Origin: Lineus longissimus
Taxonomy: Eukaryota; Nemertea; Pilidiophora; Heteronemertea; Lineidae
Assembly: GCF_910592395.1 (NCBI RefSeq)
Contig: NC_088321.1
Span: 5,516,001-5,580,000, forward strand
Direction of reading: 5' to 3'
Length of the DNA: 64,000 bases
The translations under genes and the position numbers were made by a program. Positions 1-11,014 of the stretch are shown here, piece by piece. Under the pieces are notes generated by a model. It made no database searches, had not been told where the DNA came from, and worked only from the letters and a program-made list of their open reading frames with translations. Within the stretch, counting starts at the first letter, position 1. Each line of letters begins with the position of its first letter.

Positions 1-1415
1 CAAAAACCCTCTCCGCCGCGAGTAATTTGCGATTAACACATAAGAAAGATTTTGGGTATGCTGATTTCAAAAGCTCGTACAAGACTTGGGACAGATCTAT
101 CACCCTTTATCCGCTTCCGTGGAGCAATTTAGCTCTCGAATATCACCTTGGTCACAGCTTGAGATGGAATTTACGACTGTGCGCAAGGTGCTCCGGGGTG
201 GCTTACTGGGCTTTGCGCAACGAAACGAAACGAGCGAAATGGGGGAGCGACCATTATGTTTTACCCCGGTACGTCAAGTTCGATACATGGTGTCAGTCAC
301 CAGTGAGTGATGACCCACATCCACCCAGGCAGCTGAGACACATGTCTTGTTGGACGTGCCTACCGATTTTTACTAAATAAAAGCATAACTTCACTTCACA
401 CTTTTTGGGGTTGAAAATGTACTCACGTAAATCACCAAAATTACATGCCAAATTCGCACATGACCTGTTATTTCTCAAAGCTTGGAAGCTCAAATGTCTG
501 AATGTAATGTATGCGCGTAGTGTATACTCTCAGCAAGCGAATAGTTTTGGTCGTCGGTTTTTGATACGAATCATTTCCTGTATGGCCGTTACAAGCCGTT
601 GTCTGAATATGATGTGAACCTGTTTACCGTTCAATGCTGCTCCCTGTGACGCTGTACCCGCAAATGTTCAATGAACAAAATGCTGATAATGACTTACACG
701 GCTTGTTCGCATCGTAAACATAGTGGTACCCGGGTTAACTGTCTTTGCGTTTGGCCTAATTTTACAACGATTACTACCCATGTAACCACGATCTAGGATG
801 GACAGGCTGTGTATTATGAATAGGAAAAGTCACCTAGGGACCGTTGCGTAGAATACTTTTTTGGCGAAATATTGCGGAAAGTCCAGTAAGCCCTCCGGGG
901 TCGCCTATCAAAAGAGCCGAGTCTCTAAGCCAACCAATATTCCAGTGTCTGCTTTTCTGCGTTATAAGAATTGATTTTCAATGAAATACAAAATAAATGT
1001 ATGGGGAATTCAATCACAAAGAAGCACTGTCTAATTTGCATGCTATTTGACACATGTTTGACGTTACAGGCGTGCGAATAATCATATGTAAATAGCATTC
1101 CGCGAAGATGACGTCACTGCAGCTGCTGCCCTCTATTTCCCCATCGCTGAATTACAGGCAATGTCGGAAAAACATGCGGTTTCGTAATGGATTCAGGCTT
1201 TCTAACTAGGGCAGTTATCTGGCACATGTCCGAGTGTTGGAAATACTACATAATTGTTCTGAATATTTCTCTCTCTGACTCTATGGTATCATTCATGCTA
1301 AAAACAATGCAGGGTCAAAGATAATTGACTTTAAAAAAGCTCAAATGCGTAGAAATAAGTGTCGATGGCCGACTGTCACGTGACTAAAACGTCATCAATA
1401 TCTTCTGCAAATGAC
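1..1415. other. No supportable gene
   Basis: I see no splice-bounded exon, RNA gene or terminal repeat here. The open frames at 27-380 and 405-617 show no recognisable motif and no codon-like composition. The stretch reads as intergenic or old repeat sequence. Confidence 0.5.
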
Positions 1416-1423
1416 CTTGTGAG

Positions 1424-1434
1424 CTATAAATAGT
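1424..1434 (+). promoter_or_regulatory. TATA-box-like element GCTATAAATAG
   Basis: A near-consensus TATA box (TATAAATA) lies about 90 bases upstream of an ATG at 1517 and is followed by an ATTGG (inverted CCAAT) word. Position and sequence suit a core promoter, but no downstream gene can be followed beyond the short frame at 1517. Confidence 0.35.
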
Positions 1435-1516
1435 AACTTCGCGGGATGCTATTGGCTCAAATGGTAAATGCACATGCAACAATGTCTCTCCTGACGCCTC
1501 TGCTCATAAAACCAAT

Positions 1517-1624
1517 ATGGGCAGCGACTACGAGCCTGTTATCGAGTCCTTGCAAGCGACTATTGAAACTCATTTGCGGAAGATGCCAACAACGAAATGC
1601 GGGCAGTTGATCGGGTTAAAGTGA
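1517..1624 (+). CDS. Short ORF downstream of TATA box, unrecognised
   Basis: A 35-codon frame opens with MGSDYEP and is rich in E, L, T and K, like the start of a helical protein. From about codon 22 a second frame (AEDANNEMRAVDRV and on) reads more naturally than the original one, so this may be a decayed first exon with a one-base shift, or chance. No family is recognised. The only support is the TATA box about 90 bases upstream. Confidence 0.2.
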   Translation: MGSDYEPVIESLQATIETHLRKMPTTKCGQLIGLK

Positions 1625-1932
1625 TGGCGAAGATCTTGTCAATGAGGTTTGGAAGATGAATGAAATGGTCCAGGGACCATGTGCTCACCTGTGTCAAAGG
1701 GAAGGCTGTGGGGTCAGTGATTCTGACATTGGTAAAGCTGTATATATCATCAATTTTTATGGTCAGACCTGCAATTGTCAATGACCCCTGTATGGTCCAC
1801 ATGATGTGCATTTGTAAATACACAGTCTAATTTGGTGTGGTAATCAGTTGTTTCTTCAGTGACTGTTTGTTTCATGTTATATTCCTGGAGAAAGAATTCT
1901 TCAAGTTTGGCATTGAACTTTTCACCTCCCAC
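1625..1932. other. No gene seen
   Basis: This spacer lies between the short ORF and the first fold-back element. Nothing in it could be assigned. Confidence 0.4.
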
Positions 1933-1941
1933 TATTGAATT
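1933..1941. repeat. Target-site duplication, left, fold-back 1
   Basis: TATTGAATT, identical to 3083-3091 and immediately abutting the GGGTAGTTG tip. Confidence 0.85.
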
Positions 1942-3082
1942 GGGTAGTTGTAAAACAAGAAACACAGAAACGAAACAGAAACACAGAAACACAGAAACGA
2001 AACGCAGAAACCAGTCTTGTGGCGAATTCTGGTCTGCAGACTCCATCTTGTTGCCATGGTTGTGGCCGCGAACGCGGGTGTAACTAAAATTGGTATTCAG
2101 TCGGAATGGAAGGAGGAATGCTCATTTCCCAATACCCCTTTTAGCCTCATCAACGTGTGCGCAGATTTTGATCGTGCCCCTGACCATGCCGATCCACCAT
2201 CTGTAGGGCATGAGGACTTTATGATCGATATGAGCCGCCAGTAAGTCGGCATGACCAATGACCAGAACACGACCATAGGCCTGCTAGGAATGTACAATAG
2301 AACATGACTCTCTATTCGAAGGACTATTTTCTATTTACACTGACCTCCCCAATACACTACATGTATGTACTACACGGCGTAAATAGAAAATAGTCCTTCG
2401 AATAGCGAGTCCTGTTCTTTTGTACATTCCATGGCCTGTGCACAACACTAGGCTGAACTTCCCTACTGCAACCTCATTAACATAAACAGATATTTAAAGG
2501 GACTATTTAAAGGCAGCAGCTGGGCAGGCAAGATTGAGTTACTCCAAGTCCAAGTCTAGTGCCCGCCCGCCCCCCCCCCCTCCCACTTTACTCTATTCTA
2601 GTCGCCAAAATTGGTCTCTCACGTCTCACATAACGTCGAAATGATTCACCCATGTACTGGTACCGTACCTTGCATTTAGTGCTGCATCAGACGGGATTTG
2701 TAGGATGATCCTGGTACTTCATGTAAATTGAACACTACAAGGCAAGATGTTGCACTGCACCTTCATTTAAAATAACATGCTGTAGGAATCGAATCGAACC
2801 TACCAAAGTACTACACCACCACCTCAAAAGACTTCACCCATATCGTGCCGCCCCCCCCCCCCCCCCCCCCCCAAGTTGCTCCATGAATCCCCTCAACAAC
2901 TCTATTGCATTCCGGCTGGCCGCAACCCACCAACCTGAGATTTTACTTTTAAACGACAATAACAACGGATTGGGCAAGGAAAGTATCGGCGTGCCGCTTG
3001 ATTCCAACTTTTATGAAAACCCGTTTGATTTTCGTTTCTGCGTTTCTGTTTCGTTTCTGTGTTTCTTGTTTTACAACTACCC
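1942..3082. mobile_element. Fold-back DNA transposon 1 (Mutator/Rehavkus-like, non-autonomous)
   Basis: The element is 1141 bp. It begins GGGTAGTTGTAAAACAAG and ends with the reverse complement of that sequence. It is flanked by a perfect 9-bp direct repeat TATTGAATT (1933-1941 and 3083-3091), which is a target-site duplication. Behind each tip the inverted repeat continues as a minisatellite built on CAGAAAC/CGAAAC words (about 1960-2010 and 3028-3070). There is no transposase frame, so it must have been mobilised in trans. It contains a separate hairpin (2276-2441) and two poly-C tracts. A 9-bp duplication is typical of Mutator-like elements. Long TIRs made of minisatellites fit the Rehavkus/fold-back type; that family name is from memory and unchecked. 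Confidence 0.88.
2276..2441. repeat. Long hairpin / nested inverted-repeat element
   Basis: Perfect 27-bp inverted arms lie at 2312-2338 and 2379-2405. Imperfect outer arms share GGAATGTACAA and AGAACA-GACTC words, for arms of about 65 bp around a 40-base loop. It sits inside fold-back 1 and shares no sequence with that element's tips, so it is probably an independent small insertion. Confidence 0.75.
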
Positions 3083-3091
3083 TATTGAATT
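3083..3091. repeat. Target-site duplication, right, fold-back 1
   Basis: TATTGAATT directly follows CAACTACCC, the end of the element. Confidence 0.85.
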
Positions 3092-3195
3092 CATGTTGAA
3101 GTCACCAAGAATGACATATGTTTCAGTCGGCTGGTATGATCGGAGGCAGGTGGTGTTGGCCTCCTATTGGCCAAACTGTGAATTGTATTACGCCA

Positions 3196-3390
3196 AGATT
3201 CGGTCTCTGAGTAGGGGTCACCCAGGGGTACATTTGTACCAAGTTTGAGATATCTGGCTAAAGTGGTTACGAAACGTGCAACCACCGACTAACGGTGTTG
3301 CTGCTGACAAACTTTGACCTCTGTGACCTTCAAAAGTAGGTCAAATCAAAAACCCGGAGGATATGTGATGTCCCATTGGTAGAAGTATTG
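3196..3390 (-). repeat. Fragment of the AGCTCACC/TCCGTCGTC interspersed repeat
   Basis: It matches, in reverse orientation, the units of the full copy at 45636-46766. Shared words include GGTTACGAAACGTGC, TTTGACCTCTGTGACCTT, GGTCAAATCAAAAACCCGG and GGTACA. It holds about two thirds of one unit. Confidence 0.75.
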
Positions 3391-4323
3391 CGGAGTCCCA
3401 GTTGCAGCATCCTGGTTGCAGCAGAAACGTTATAGGCCGTAGATCTTGCTATCCTCAAAGACGATGGAAGTACAATGAGTCAGCAGTTGTGTGTGTAATT
3501 CCATGCAGAGTATATAAATCCATACAGAGTAAGATTATATAAAGTTACCAATTAATTCGACGTCCGTTCGAGATGTACATGTAGTTGACAAGGCAGAGTT
3601 CATACAAGATGGTTGATACAGACGTGTTAATGAGCTGGAGCAGCAGAATAGGTTCCTATAGCTGGGGGTCCAAACCAATGATGTAGCCTTTTCGCTTGCT
3701 ATTCCGGAACCCTCAAAGATGATCACAGAGCGACATTATATAGTCTAGCAGTTATGAAACAGTTACGAAACCCAAACTGTTTAATAAACAACAATCACAA
3801 AATAAAGTTATCATACTTGACTTGCTTCAAGAACTGTCAAACCCGCCAATCATTGACCTACCAGACAGGGAATAATTGCATAAAACATGTTAAATGTAAC
3901 TCAAAATGGTCCCTTTAACGACTTGCACCCATTTGCTCGTCATGGACTCCTATGGCTTAGTCATTAAATTCCCAAATAATCACATTTGGAGCCAAAACCT
4001 GACCAAAGGAATGTTATACCCTTACGACGAGACTTTAAGTCGCCTTATGTTTTAGGCTACTACTGAGAAAGGCTTCTCAGGAATTTTATAAACGGTGATA
4101 AGTGCCCTTTTACACGACCACAATTTACGGCTATTTAACAACCGAATTTAATAACTTAATGAAGCCCTAAAATCCCTGTCTGGACAGTAAATCCGGCATT
4201 GAGAGTTATTACATCCACACGGTCAGCCTAGACTGTTTTAAACGGAAGTTACGCCTACTGTACACAATACGTAGTTTACCAATATACATATGAAATTCAT
4301 GATAAAGTAGCCAACTGTAACAG
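3391..4323. other. No gene seen
   Basis: AT-rich spacer between two copies of the same interspersed repeat. No exon-like segment or RNA gene was found. Confidence 0.45.
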
Positions 4324-4845
4324 AAGTACCTACCATACTTTTTTCAAATTTTTGGGACCGGTGATAAGGGAGAAACACAATTTTTCCATTTTTGACCTCT
4401 GGCCCCTGGTGGCAAAACCGTGTATCATATGAGACCGCGATTCGGTCTCTAAGTAGCGGTCACCTAGGGGTACATGTGTACCAAAATAGAGTTCAAAAGC
4501 TTGAGCGGTTACAAAACGTACCACCACCGACTAGCGGCGTTGCTGCCGACAAACTTTGACCTCTGTGACCTTCAAAAGTACGTCAAATCAAAAACCCGGA
4601 GGATATGTGATGTCCCATTGGTAGAAGTACCTACCATATTTTTTTCAAATTTTTCGGACCGGTAATAAGGGGGAAAACACAATATTTCCATTTTTTACCT
4701 CTGGCCCCCTGGTGGCAAAACCGTGTATCATATGAGGCCGCTATTCGGTCTCTGAGTAGCGTGTCTCTGAGTAGCGTTGAGTGGTTACGAAACGTGCCAC
4801 CCATGTCTAACGACGACGACGGACGACGACGGACACTGCGTGATG
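4324..4845 (-). repeat. Two-unit copy of the AGCTCACC/TCCGTCGTC repeat
   Basis: Two tandem units start at CTACCATA..TTTTTTTCAAATTTTT (about 4332 and 4632), a spacing near 300 bp. Both hold the CCCCTGGTGGC, TCGGTCTCT and GTTACGAAACGT words. The copy ends in (GAC/CGA)n at 4808-4834, the reverse complement of the (GTC)n head of the full copy at 45680. The palindromic terminus is missing, so this copy is clipped. Confidence 0.8.
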
Positions 4846-4876
4846 CTAAAGGCTGTGCAAAAACCAGGCGGCATAA

Positions 4877-5059
4877 GAGTTGCACTTGGAAGTTCCATTT
4901 TTCCTGGCAGAAGAAAAGATAGCAGCCTTAGTCGGAGAGGCGGACCGATATGTTAACTGCGTGAAAAATGCTGATATCGGGCCGAGGGAACACTATGGTC
5001 TCTATGATTTAATTGAAACCTATCATGCTCTGCCAACAGGTCTACTACCCGCAGAGTAA
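4877..5059 (+). CDS. Open segment, about 60 codons, unrecognised exon or relic
   Basis: A frame without an initiator reads LEVPFFLAEEKIAALVGE onward to LPTGLLPAE and a TAA. It has good amino-acid composition (acidic, with Tyr and Leu spaced as in a globular domain). A possible acceptor (TTTTTCCTGGCAG) and a possible donor (GAG/TAAGTAA) lie within it. It is 550 bp upstream of a DNA polymerase B relic on the same strand and could be another piece of that element. I do not recognise the family. Confidence 0.3.
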   Translation, partial: ELHLEVPFFLAEEKIAALVGEADRYVNCVKNADIGPREHYGLYDLIETYHALPTGLLPAE

Positions 5060-5114
5060 GTAACTTGTGCATGCATAGTGCTGCTGCATGATGTTCCATT
5101 AAATTATGGTTTGG

Positions 5115-5550
5115 GAAAGCTCTTTGTTTGACCTACAGTCAAACCGTATCGAATAACCTCTATTATATTTACCTCGTTGGTTTCTTCTACTATTGCCAGT
5201 TGACTATTCACAGCACAACGTTTTGTCGAGCAACAGCAGTGAGAAAACTGCTAACAGCGGGCCCAGTAGAGTGGGGTCGACATTTGTTGGCGGGCCTCAT
5301 TCTTCATTACGTCGGCATCAACTTTAACACGATTGGCACGAGAAGCGATGCCGTCAACGAAGCAGATGGCGATAAGCTTGAAAAATGCAAAAGATACCGC
5401 CGCTGGTCTCAGACTGCCAACTACAACTGTTCCTGCTAACCTTGTTGATTATGTTGACGATGATACAACCACGACTACGGACGATGATGATGAGTCTGTC
5501 TTAAGCGTTAGCAATGCATGCGCAGAGCAAAGCGTAGCCTGTCTTTGACT
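5115..5550 (+). other. Unassigned region with acidic-tract ORFs
   Basis: Overlapping frames at 5128-5439 and 5333-5548 include a run of Asp and Thr codons (about 5455-5500). Neither frame has a recognisable domain. The region links the segment at 4877-5059 to the PolB relic and may be the remains of the same transposon. Confidence 0.2.
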
Positions 5551-5603
5551 TACGCAGAAGGCACGGTTGTCCGAGCTTTGCTCTTTGGGCTATAATATTT
5601 TTA

Positions 5604-6400
5604 GTGCAGAAGTGTATGACTATTTTCATGGAGGATGGTCCTTTTAGGCCTGATAGCATCTTGCTCAATGTTCGCACAGGCATTTACATCGATTGCCCGC
5701 CGGGTTACTATGCTGAAGTTATCTCCATTCCCTACGCAGGTTTTCGAATCGCTGTAAGATCGCTCATTTTAGTCGGGGTACAACTGAAACCAGATACAGT
5801 TGTGCTTGATAAACCAATAGCCGTAGGTTTCACCTGCCTTGAACTCAGCAAATTACACACTTACAAATTTCATTATGGTTTCATTCGACCAATTTATGGA
5901 AATAACTGTCAACTGCTGGTGACCGACACTGATTCGTTAACATACGTCAGTAAAATCACATTGTAAATGAGAACATCTGGGCCAATCGAAAATACTTTTA
6001 CCTTTCCAACTACCCAGAGATAAAAAGTTACGGGGTACGTTTAAAAGGGAGTATCCCGACAAGCCAATTGTTGCATTTGTTGGACTTCGAACAAAAATGT
6101 ATGCTTTCAAACACTTGCTAAATCAAGGTGAGACAACCGTAGATAGTAGAAATGAAACAAGAAACGCTAAAGGCATTCCGCGAAGTGTCCTAAGCAATAT
6201 GCACTTTGTCGATTACAAAGCAGCTTTTTCGAACACCAAAACCTGAAAAAAAGATACTTTAGCATACGATTGCAAAAACTAGACCTTTATACTATAGCCG
6301 AAGGAAAACGAGGTCTGTCAAATTTTGGCACGAAAAGATTTATCTGCGACGATGGCATTCAAATATTAGCCTACGGAAACTACAATTGCGACCAAAAATA
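5604..6400 (+). pseudogene. Family-B DNA polymerase relic (Polinton/Maverick or adintovirus type)
   Basis: The frame at 5604-5966 carries hallmarks of the polymerase palm of protein-primed family-B enzymes. A NVRTGIYID-like block comes first, then DKPIAVGFTCLELSK, a FHYGFIRPIYG block, and VTDTDSL, the metal-binding DTDS motif with its usual preceding Tyr replaced. After a stop at about 5964, related blocks follow in other frames: a SNYPE block near 6000, and near 6270-6390 a segment reading KRFICDDGIQILAYG. That order matches the C-terminal part of these polymerases. The exonuclease, TPR and finger regions are absent and the reading frame shifts at least twice, so this is a dead fragment. No terminal repeats of a Polinton were found nearby. 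Confidence 0.78.
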
Positions 6401-6710
6401 AAGAATGCTCTTTGCGGTAGTACGTTGACGAGCAGAAGACGCCAAACATGATGGCAGCAACAAATACATCATTCAATGTACTGATGGATGATATGCCCGG
6501 GCTGGGTTGATACGGACATGGAGGAAACGTGTGTCTTTTTCTACATACCGTAACAGAAGAGTTGATGGGACGAAGACAGAGATGGCTTGAACGCGCCTGA
6601 ATTGTTATAATCGATGAACTGACGACCAGAGTTTTCACAAAGTAACAAATAGTTTGACGATGATGTAAACAACATTGGCGGTGACGATTATTTCTCTGAT
6701 GTTTTATGAG
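6401..6710. other. Spacer between PolB relic and MITE
   Basis: No feature was recognised. It may still be decayed transposon sequence. Confidence 0.3.
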
Positions 6711-7155
6711 ATAGTTCCGGCAAGTTCAAATTTCCCGCCCGTATGACGTATCCGTAACGAATTTGCGTATGACGTCATCAATTTGTGCCGTCTTCTCATT
6801 ACGCACACGGCAGACGAATAGGTATTTACGTTTGGATCGCATTTCACACGGAGTCGCTGTACGTATTGGTTTTTCGGCTTAATTGTGATATATTTAACTG
6901 TTTCAAATCAGTAATATGGTTTTACAGGTTGTGTAGATCACATTTGATGTGTTTGGATTTGTAAAATTTGTCAATTCGGTGAAGAAAAGAAGGATTTGCA
7001 AATGCTTCGAAATGACGCGGAGGCCGTGGACTGACGGCGTTTTACACGGAAAGGTGGCACTGCCGGAACTAAAAACTAAGACGTATCTGTAACATATCCG
7101 TATTACGTTGGTACGTCATTTCAATACGGATACGTCATGCCCATGCCGGAACTAT
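6711..7155. mobile_element. MITE-like element, TIR ATAGTTCCGGCA
   Basis: A 445-bp segment begins ATAGTTCCGGCA and ends TGCCGGAACTAT. The inner sequence also has inverted similarity, through ATGACGTATCCGTA-type words near both ends. TA lies at each tip and could be a 2-bp target duplication. No coding capacity. The superfamily is not determined. Confidence 0.65.
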
Positions 7156-9889
7156 ATTGTTTCGTAGTACGTATCAAATGAATGTATTTTGGCGGGTATG
7201 CGGCAGGAGTTAGGGCCGTATTTGGTTGCGGAATCAACCGATGGTTTGAGGCAGCGTTAGTGCCGTTTTGGTTTTGGATTTTAGGGCCGTTTTGGTGGAT
7301 TTTATGGTTGATTCCTAAAACAAAAATTGCCGTTTTGGTTTGGGATCAACCATATACTACTACTACTGCCGGATAGACTGATATTTTACTGCCTCCGCAT
7401 GCACTCGTTACATGGTAACTTTATGAGCCAAGTCTCAGAACTAAGAACATGCGAATACCTTAATAATATTCGTATAGATGGATATGTATTTGGCTTTCCC
7501 GACAATATTTGTGTAATACCTACTCTGTTTAATGTGCTGATTCGACAGCAGTTGCCATCATTTTGCTGATAAAGAGCAAACAATAACTAAATTAGTCTCA
7601 TCTGCTGGATGGGATCATTAATATTATTGGTCATGTTGGTTGCGCCACACGGATCCTGGCTCACAAACTAGATCAATAAATCATCTTTTAAAACAAATGT
7701 TCGAGTTGCGAAGAAACATGAACAGGCATGTCGACACCAAAAGTAATTGATGAAATGTAAACTTTTTTCTATGCAATGTACAATTTTTCTACTGTTGTGA
7801 AGTACTTTTAATTTAAATGCTGCAACAGAGTAATGCTGCGCAGGACAGTTACAGCCAACAATGATGACTCAAAGTCAAAATGTCATAGCGTGCACCAGTC
7901 TCTGAAGATCTTCTGCTCACTCAAGTTCATGATGAGACGTGGCTTTCGAGACTCCTCTGATATTTTTCTTCTTTTTTAGTGTAGTCTCCCAACAGTGGAA
8001 CGATGGGACTCTCCACTCTAACTTTAAGGTTGATCAGATGATATATCCGGGGTGCATTTCTTAATAATCTGCTTAAACATAGATGATCAAAATTTTATGC
8101 ACGTCCCACGACGACCACGATGAAAACTGCACAATCTCTGAGGACATACAACTGGTCCTCATAGTTACCTTCGCTTGTTTCACTTTTCAGAACATTCTGG
8201 TCGGGACTCTAGTCTTCGAGTATTCCAATCTGGTTGTGACTTTTGTCGACAGTGCATTCTAATGCATGCTGTGAAATAGGACCCAGAGTCTTCATTGTTG
8301 GTTGTGACTATCCTGAAGTCAAGCATACATTCCGTTCTCTTGTGAAGTGATCCCAAGTAATCTGTTCACAAGTCATGAACATAAACACGATAATCAAACA
8401 CAAGTACTAATCTAGCATTGAGGATTGCAAGAAAGCAAACATGACAACGAGACGTAAATTAGTTATTCACTTCGGTCAATTTAATCTATTTCACTTGATG
8501 TTTCATGATTCTACAGAGTAATAAGTCGAGCATATTTTGATCCGACTGCCAGTCTCAGCGAATAAATTCGTAGATTTTTAGTGAATGCTTTTTCTGCGGT
8601 AACCTTCTACTTCACTGCATCCGTAGATAGTTGCATGGCCACCTTTTGCCCTGGAAATGGAAGATTTAATATATATCAATGGGCAGGTCAATATCATGAG
8701 GATATGGGGTCATGATATGGTAAGTCCAAAACCGGCTTTTTGCACTGCCAAGTCCCATATCTGCCCCGACGACTAGTAAATTAATTAATCTTCCTGGTAC
8801 CAACTGACGACTTCCACCTACTGTGCGCACGTTCTTGTGTTTGAGAGGAGGATACATTTACATTCCCGGCCTCATTACAAATGTCTCACAATGTGGTAAA
8901 AGAGTCTCTATCCGGCATGTCCGGCAAACAATGGCAAAGCCACCGCGCTGACAGCTGTATCGAAAGCTATTTTAACAGATATATCAAAGGTGTAATTAAA
9001 AAAAATATTGCGTGTGACACAATTCAATAAGATGTAATCATTATTCTTCGCGCCATTAAAAATGACCATTCAGGACCCGGATGTGCAGGATTTCGCACTC
9101 CGCATATTCTGAGTGACTTTTATGACCTCCGCTTTACAGCGGTCCCAGCTCGGAACAGCAGAATGGGAGACACGTCGCGTTAAGTACCGCAAAAATTCAA
9201 CTGAGTGCCTGATTTCTTTTCAAAAGCTTGATTTCGAGTAAAATGCGGATTGAGGCTACTGTCAATGGAGTATACTTTTAATGTGCGTGTTTGATAGCCC
9301 AATAGAGGAGATTACTTAAAATACAACGATATAATATGTCGATTTTGACCGGCACAGCACCCGTTATCAATCTAGCTCTTCTAGACAAAAAAAGGTCCTT
9401 GAAACTGATGAGGTATAAAAACCAAGAGCGGCTATAAAATTGACTAGTTAAAAGGCCTACCTAATGAGTTGCTTTCGCCTGGTATGGTTGTAACTTACCA
9501 CGAATTTCCTTCACAGTATAATGCTCGCCATTGTTTTCCTCACAATTCGAAAAAACCCATCGTGTTCGCAATTTTAATGTATTAGATTACAGCGAACCTC
9601 ATGATGCGCTTGATCGATCAGGTGTAGATAAATTAGCGGTACAGAAAAATAATTCTGTAAGGTAAAATGGTGAACTCAACCTTTTCCCATGGGTAAACTT
9701 TGGCTTGCGCAGGGTGTAAACAGCATTTTTTATGTTGTTCATTTAATTTTCAATCGGATAACCGTTGCTATGATCTGACATGTTTTATAGGTCTATCTAG
9801 TGAACAGGTCCATTGGCACTTGTTGTAAGCACTGGGTAATTGCAACAACGTTAAATTTAACAACAATGAAAATCGACCGACCGTAATCA
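7156..9889. other. No supportable gene
   Basis: Long AT-rich non-coding stretch. The short frames at 7182-7376 (low-complexity Trp/Leu/Phe) and 7327-7569 have no motif, splice context or similarity I recognise. Confidence 0.45.
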
Positions 9890-9938
9890 AAGAGTAATGA
9901 TGAGGTCTCCATCAATGTGATTCACGGCGATTGCTTAC

Positions 9939-9947
9939 CAATTTGTC
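9939..9947 (-). other. Possible 9-nt microexon (copy 1)
   Basis: On the minus strand, TTCTTTCAG/GACAAATTG/GTAAGCAATC gives a strong acceptor, nine bases (Asp-Lys-Leu in one phase) and a strong donor. A diverged copy about 400 bp away keeps the same arrangement (10346-10354). No neighbouring exons were found, so splicing is inferred from consensus sites only. Confidence 0.25.
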
Positions 9948-10345
9948 CTGAAAGAAAAAATGCGGGGGATGTAACGTGTGTTGCTATATAATATGAAGGA
10001 ATGTATTTATCAATGACTTTAAAGGTGCACTATTTTACTTGTACATGTATTTGGAATACCATATCATGCTTTTATACCGAATTAGGTGCCAGAAGATACT
10101 TCTTACAGATTATTGTTGATTGCTGCATTTATATGAATAATCAATTTTTGTCAATCAAATTACAATTTATATTTGCAATCTTTTACTGAATTTTCAAGTG
10201 AGCGTATCATTATCCATATTTCATCAGTTGTTCTCATCACATCGATGATGGTGATTGCTACCGCCTGCCCTGACAATCTAACGACTGTTAACAAAAGTTG
10301 ATGACGACGAGGCCTCCATCTAGGTTATTCCTGGCGATTACTTAC

Positions 10346-10354
10346 CACTTTATC
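10346..10354 (-). other. Possible 9-nt microexon (copy 2)
   Basis: The minus strand reads TTTCTTTCAG/GATAAAGTG/GTAAGTAATC. The surrounding 85 bp (about 10300-10385) duplicates 9890-9975. The nine bases differ from copy 1 at two places (Asp-Lys-Val versus Asp-Lys-Leu in one phase). Confidence 0.25.
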
Positions 10355-10572
10355 CTGAAAGAAAAATGCACGAGATGTTAGGTTTAGAAATATCGAAATG
10401 GAAGGAAAACACTACATTAAACCCTTGTATATCAATTTACTTATTATAAGACGAGTGTTCAAAAAATACAAGACCTAAATAAATAATAAGAACCAACTCG
10501 GTAGATAAACTGAAACCAGGTAATACAAAGACCCAACCTGTGCTGGTAAGAAAACTAATCTGATCTGTCATG

Positions 10573-11014
10573 TATGGCTGGCGCGAGTGGATAAAATTCA
10601 GAATTATGCCACGGCATAAATAGAAATTGTGGTGCCCAATAAATCAACCAATCAAAACATCGGATCTCGTGAATTATGCCGCGGCAGAATTCAAAAATAT
10701 GCCACGTTATAAATAGGAATTGTGGCGTGGCATAATTAGACCAATCAGAAGGTGGCAATCGTTTTATTTATGGTGCGGCATAAATCGTACTTCCGGCCAC
10801 AATTCCTATATATGCCGCGGCATAATTCACGAGATCCGAGGTTTTGATTGGTTGACTTATGGTGCAACACAATTCCGATTTACTTCCGTCCTCCATAAAT
10901 GACACTTCCGTCCAGAATTCCTATTCATGCCAAGGCATAATTCACGAGATCCGAGGTTTTGATTGGTCGATTTATGGTGCACCACAATTCCGATTTATGC
11001 CGTGGCCAGCCATA
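10573..11014. mobile_element. MITE-like element, TIR TATGGCTGGC, made of internal inverted copies
   Basis: About 440 bp begin TATGGCTGGC and end GCCAGCCATA. Inside, a module containing CGGCATAATTCACGAGATC and GATTGGT occurs twice in + orientation (about 10812 and 10932) and once inverted (about 10645-10690), so the element is a nest of palindromes. Several CCAAT/ATTGG words fall within the modules. TA at the tips may be the target duplication. No coding capacity. Confidence 0.7.

Noticed and set aside
27-380. 117-codon ORF at the window start
   Set aside because: No motif, no splice context, and two overlapping alternative frames of similar length.
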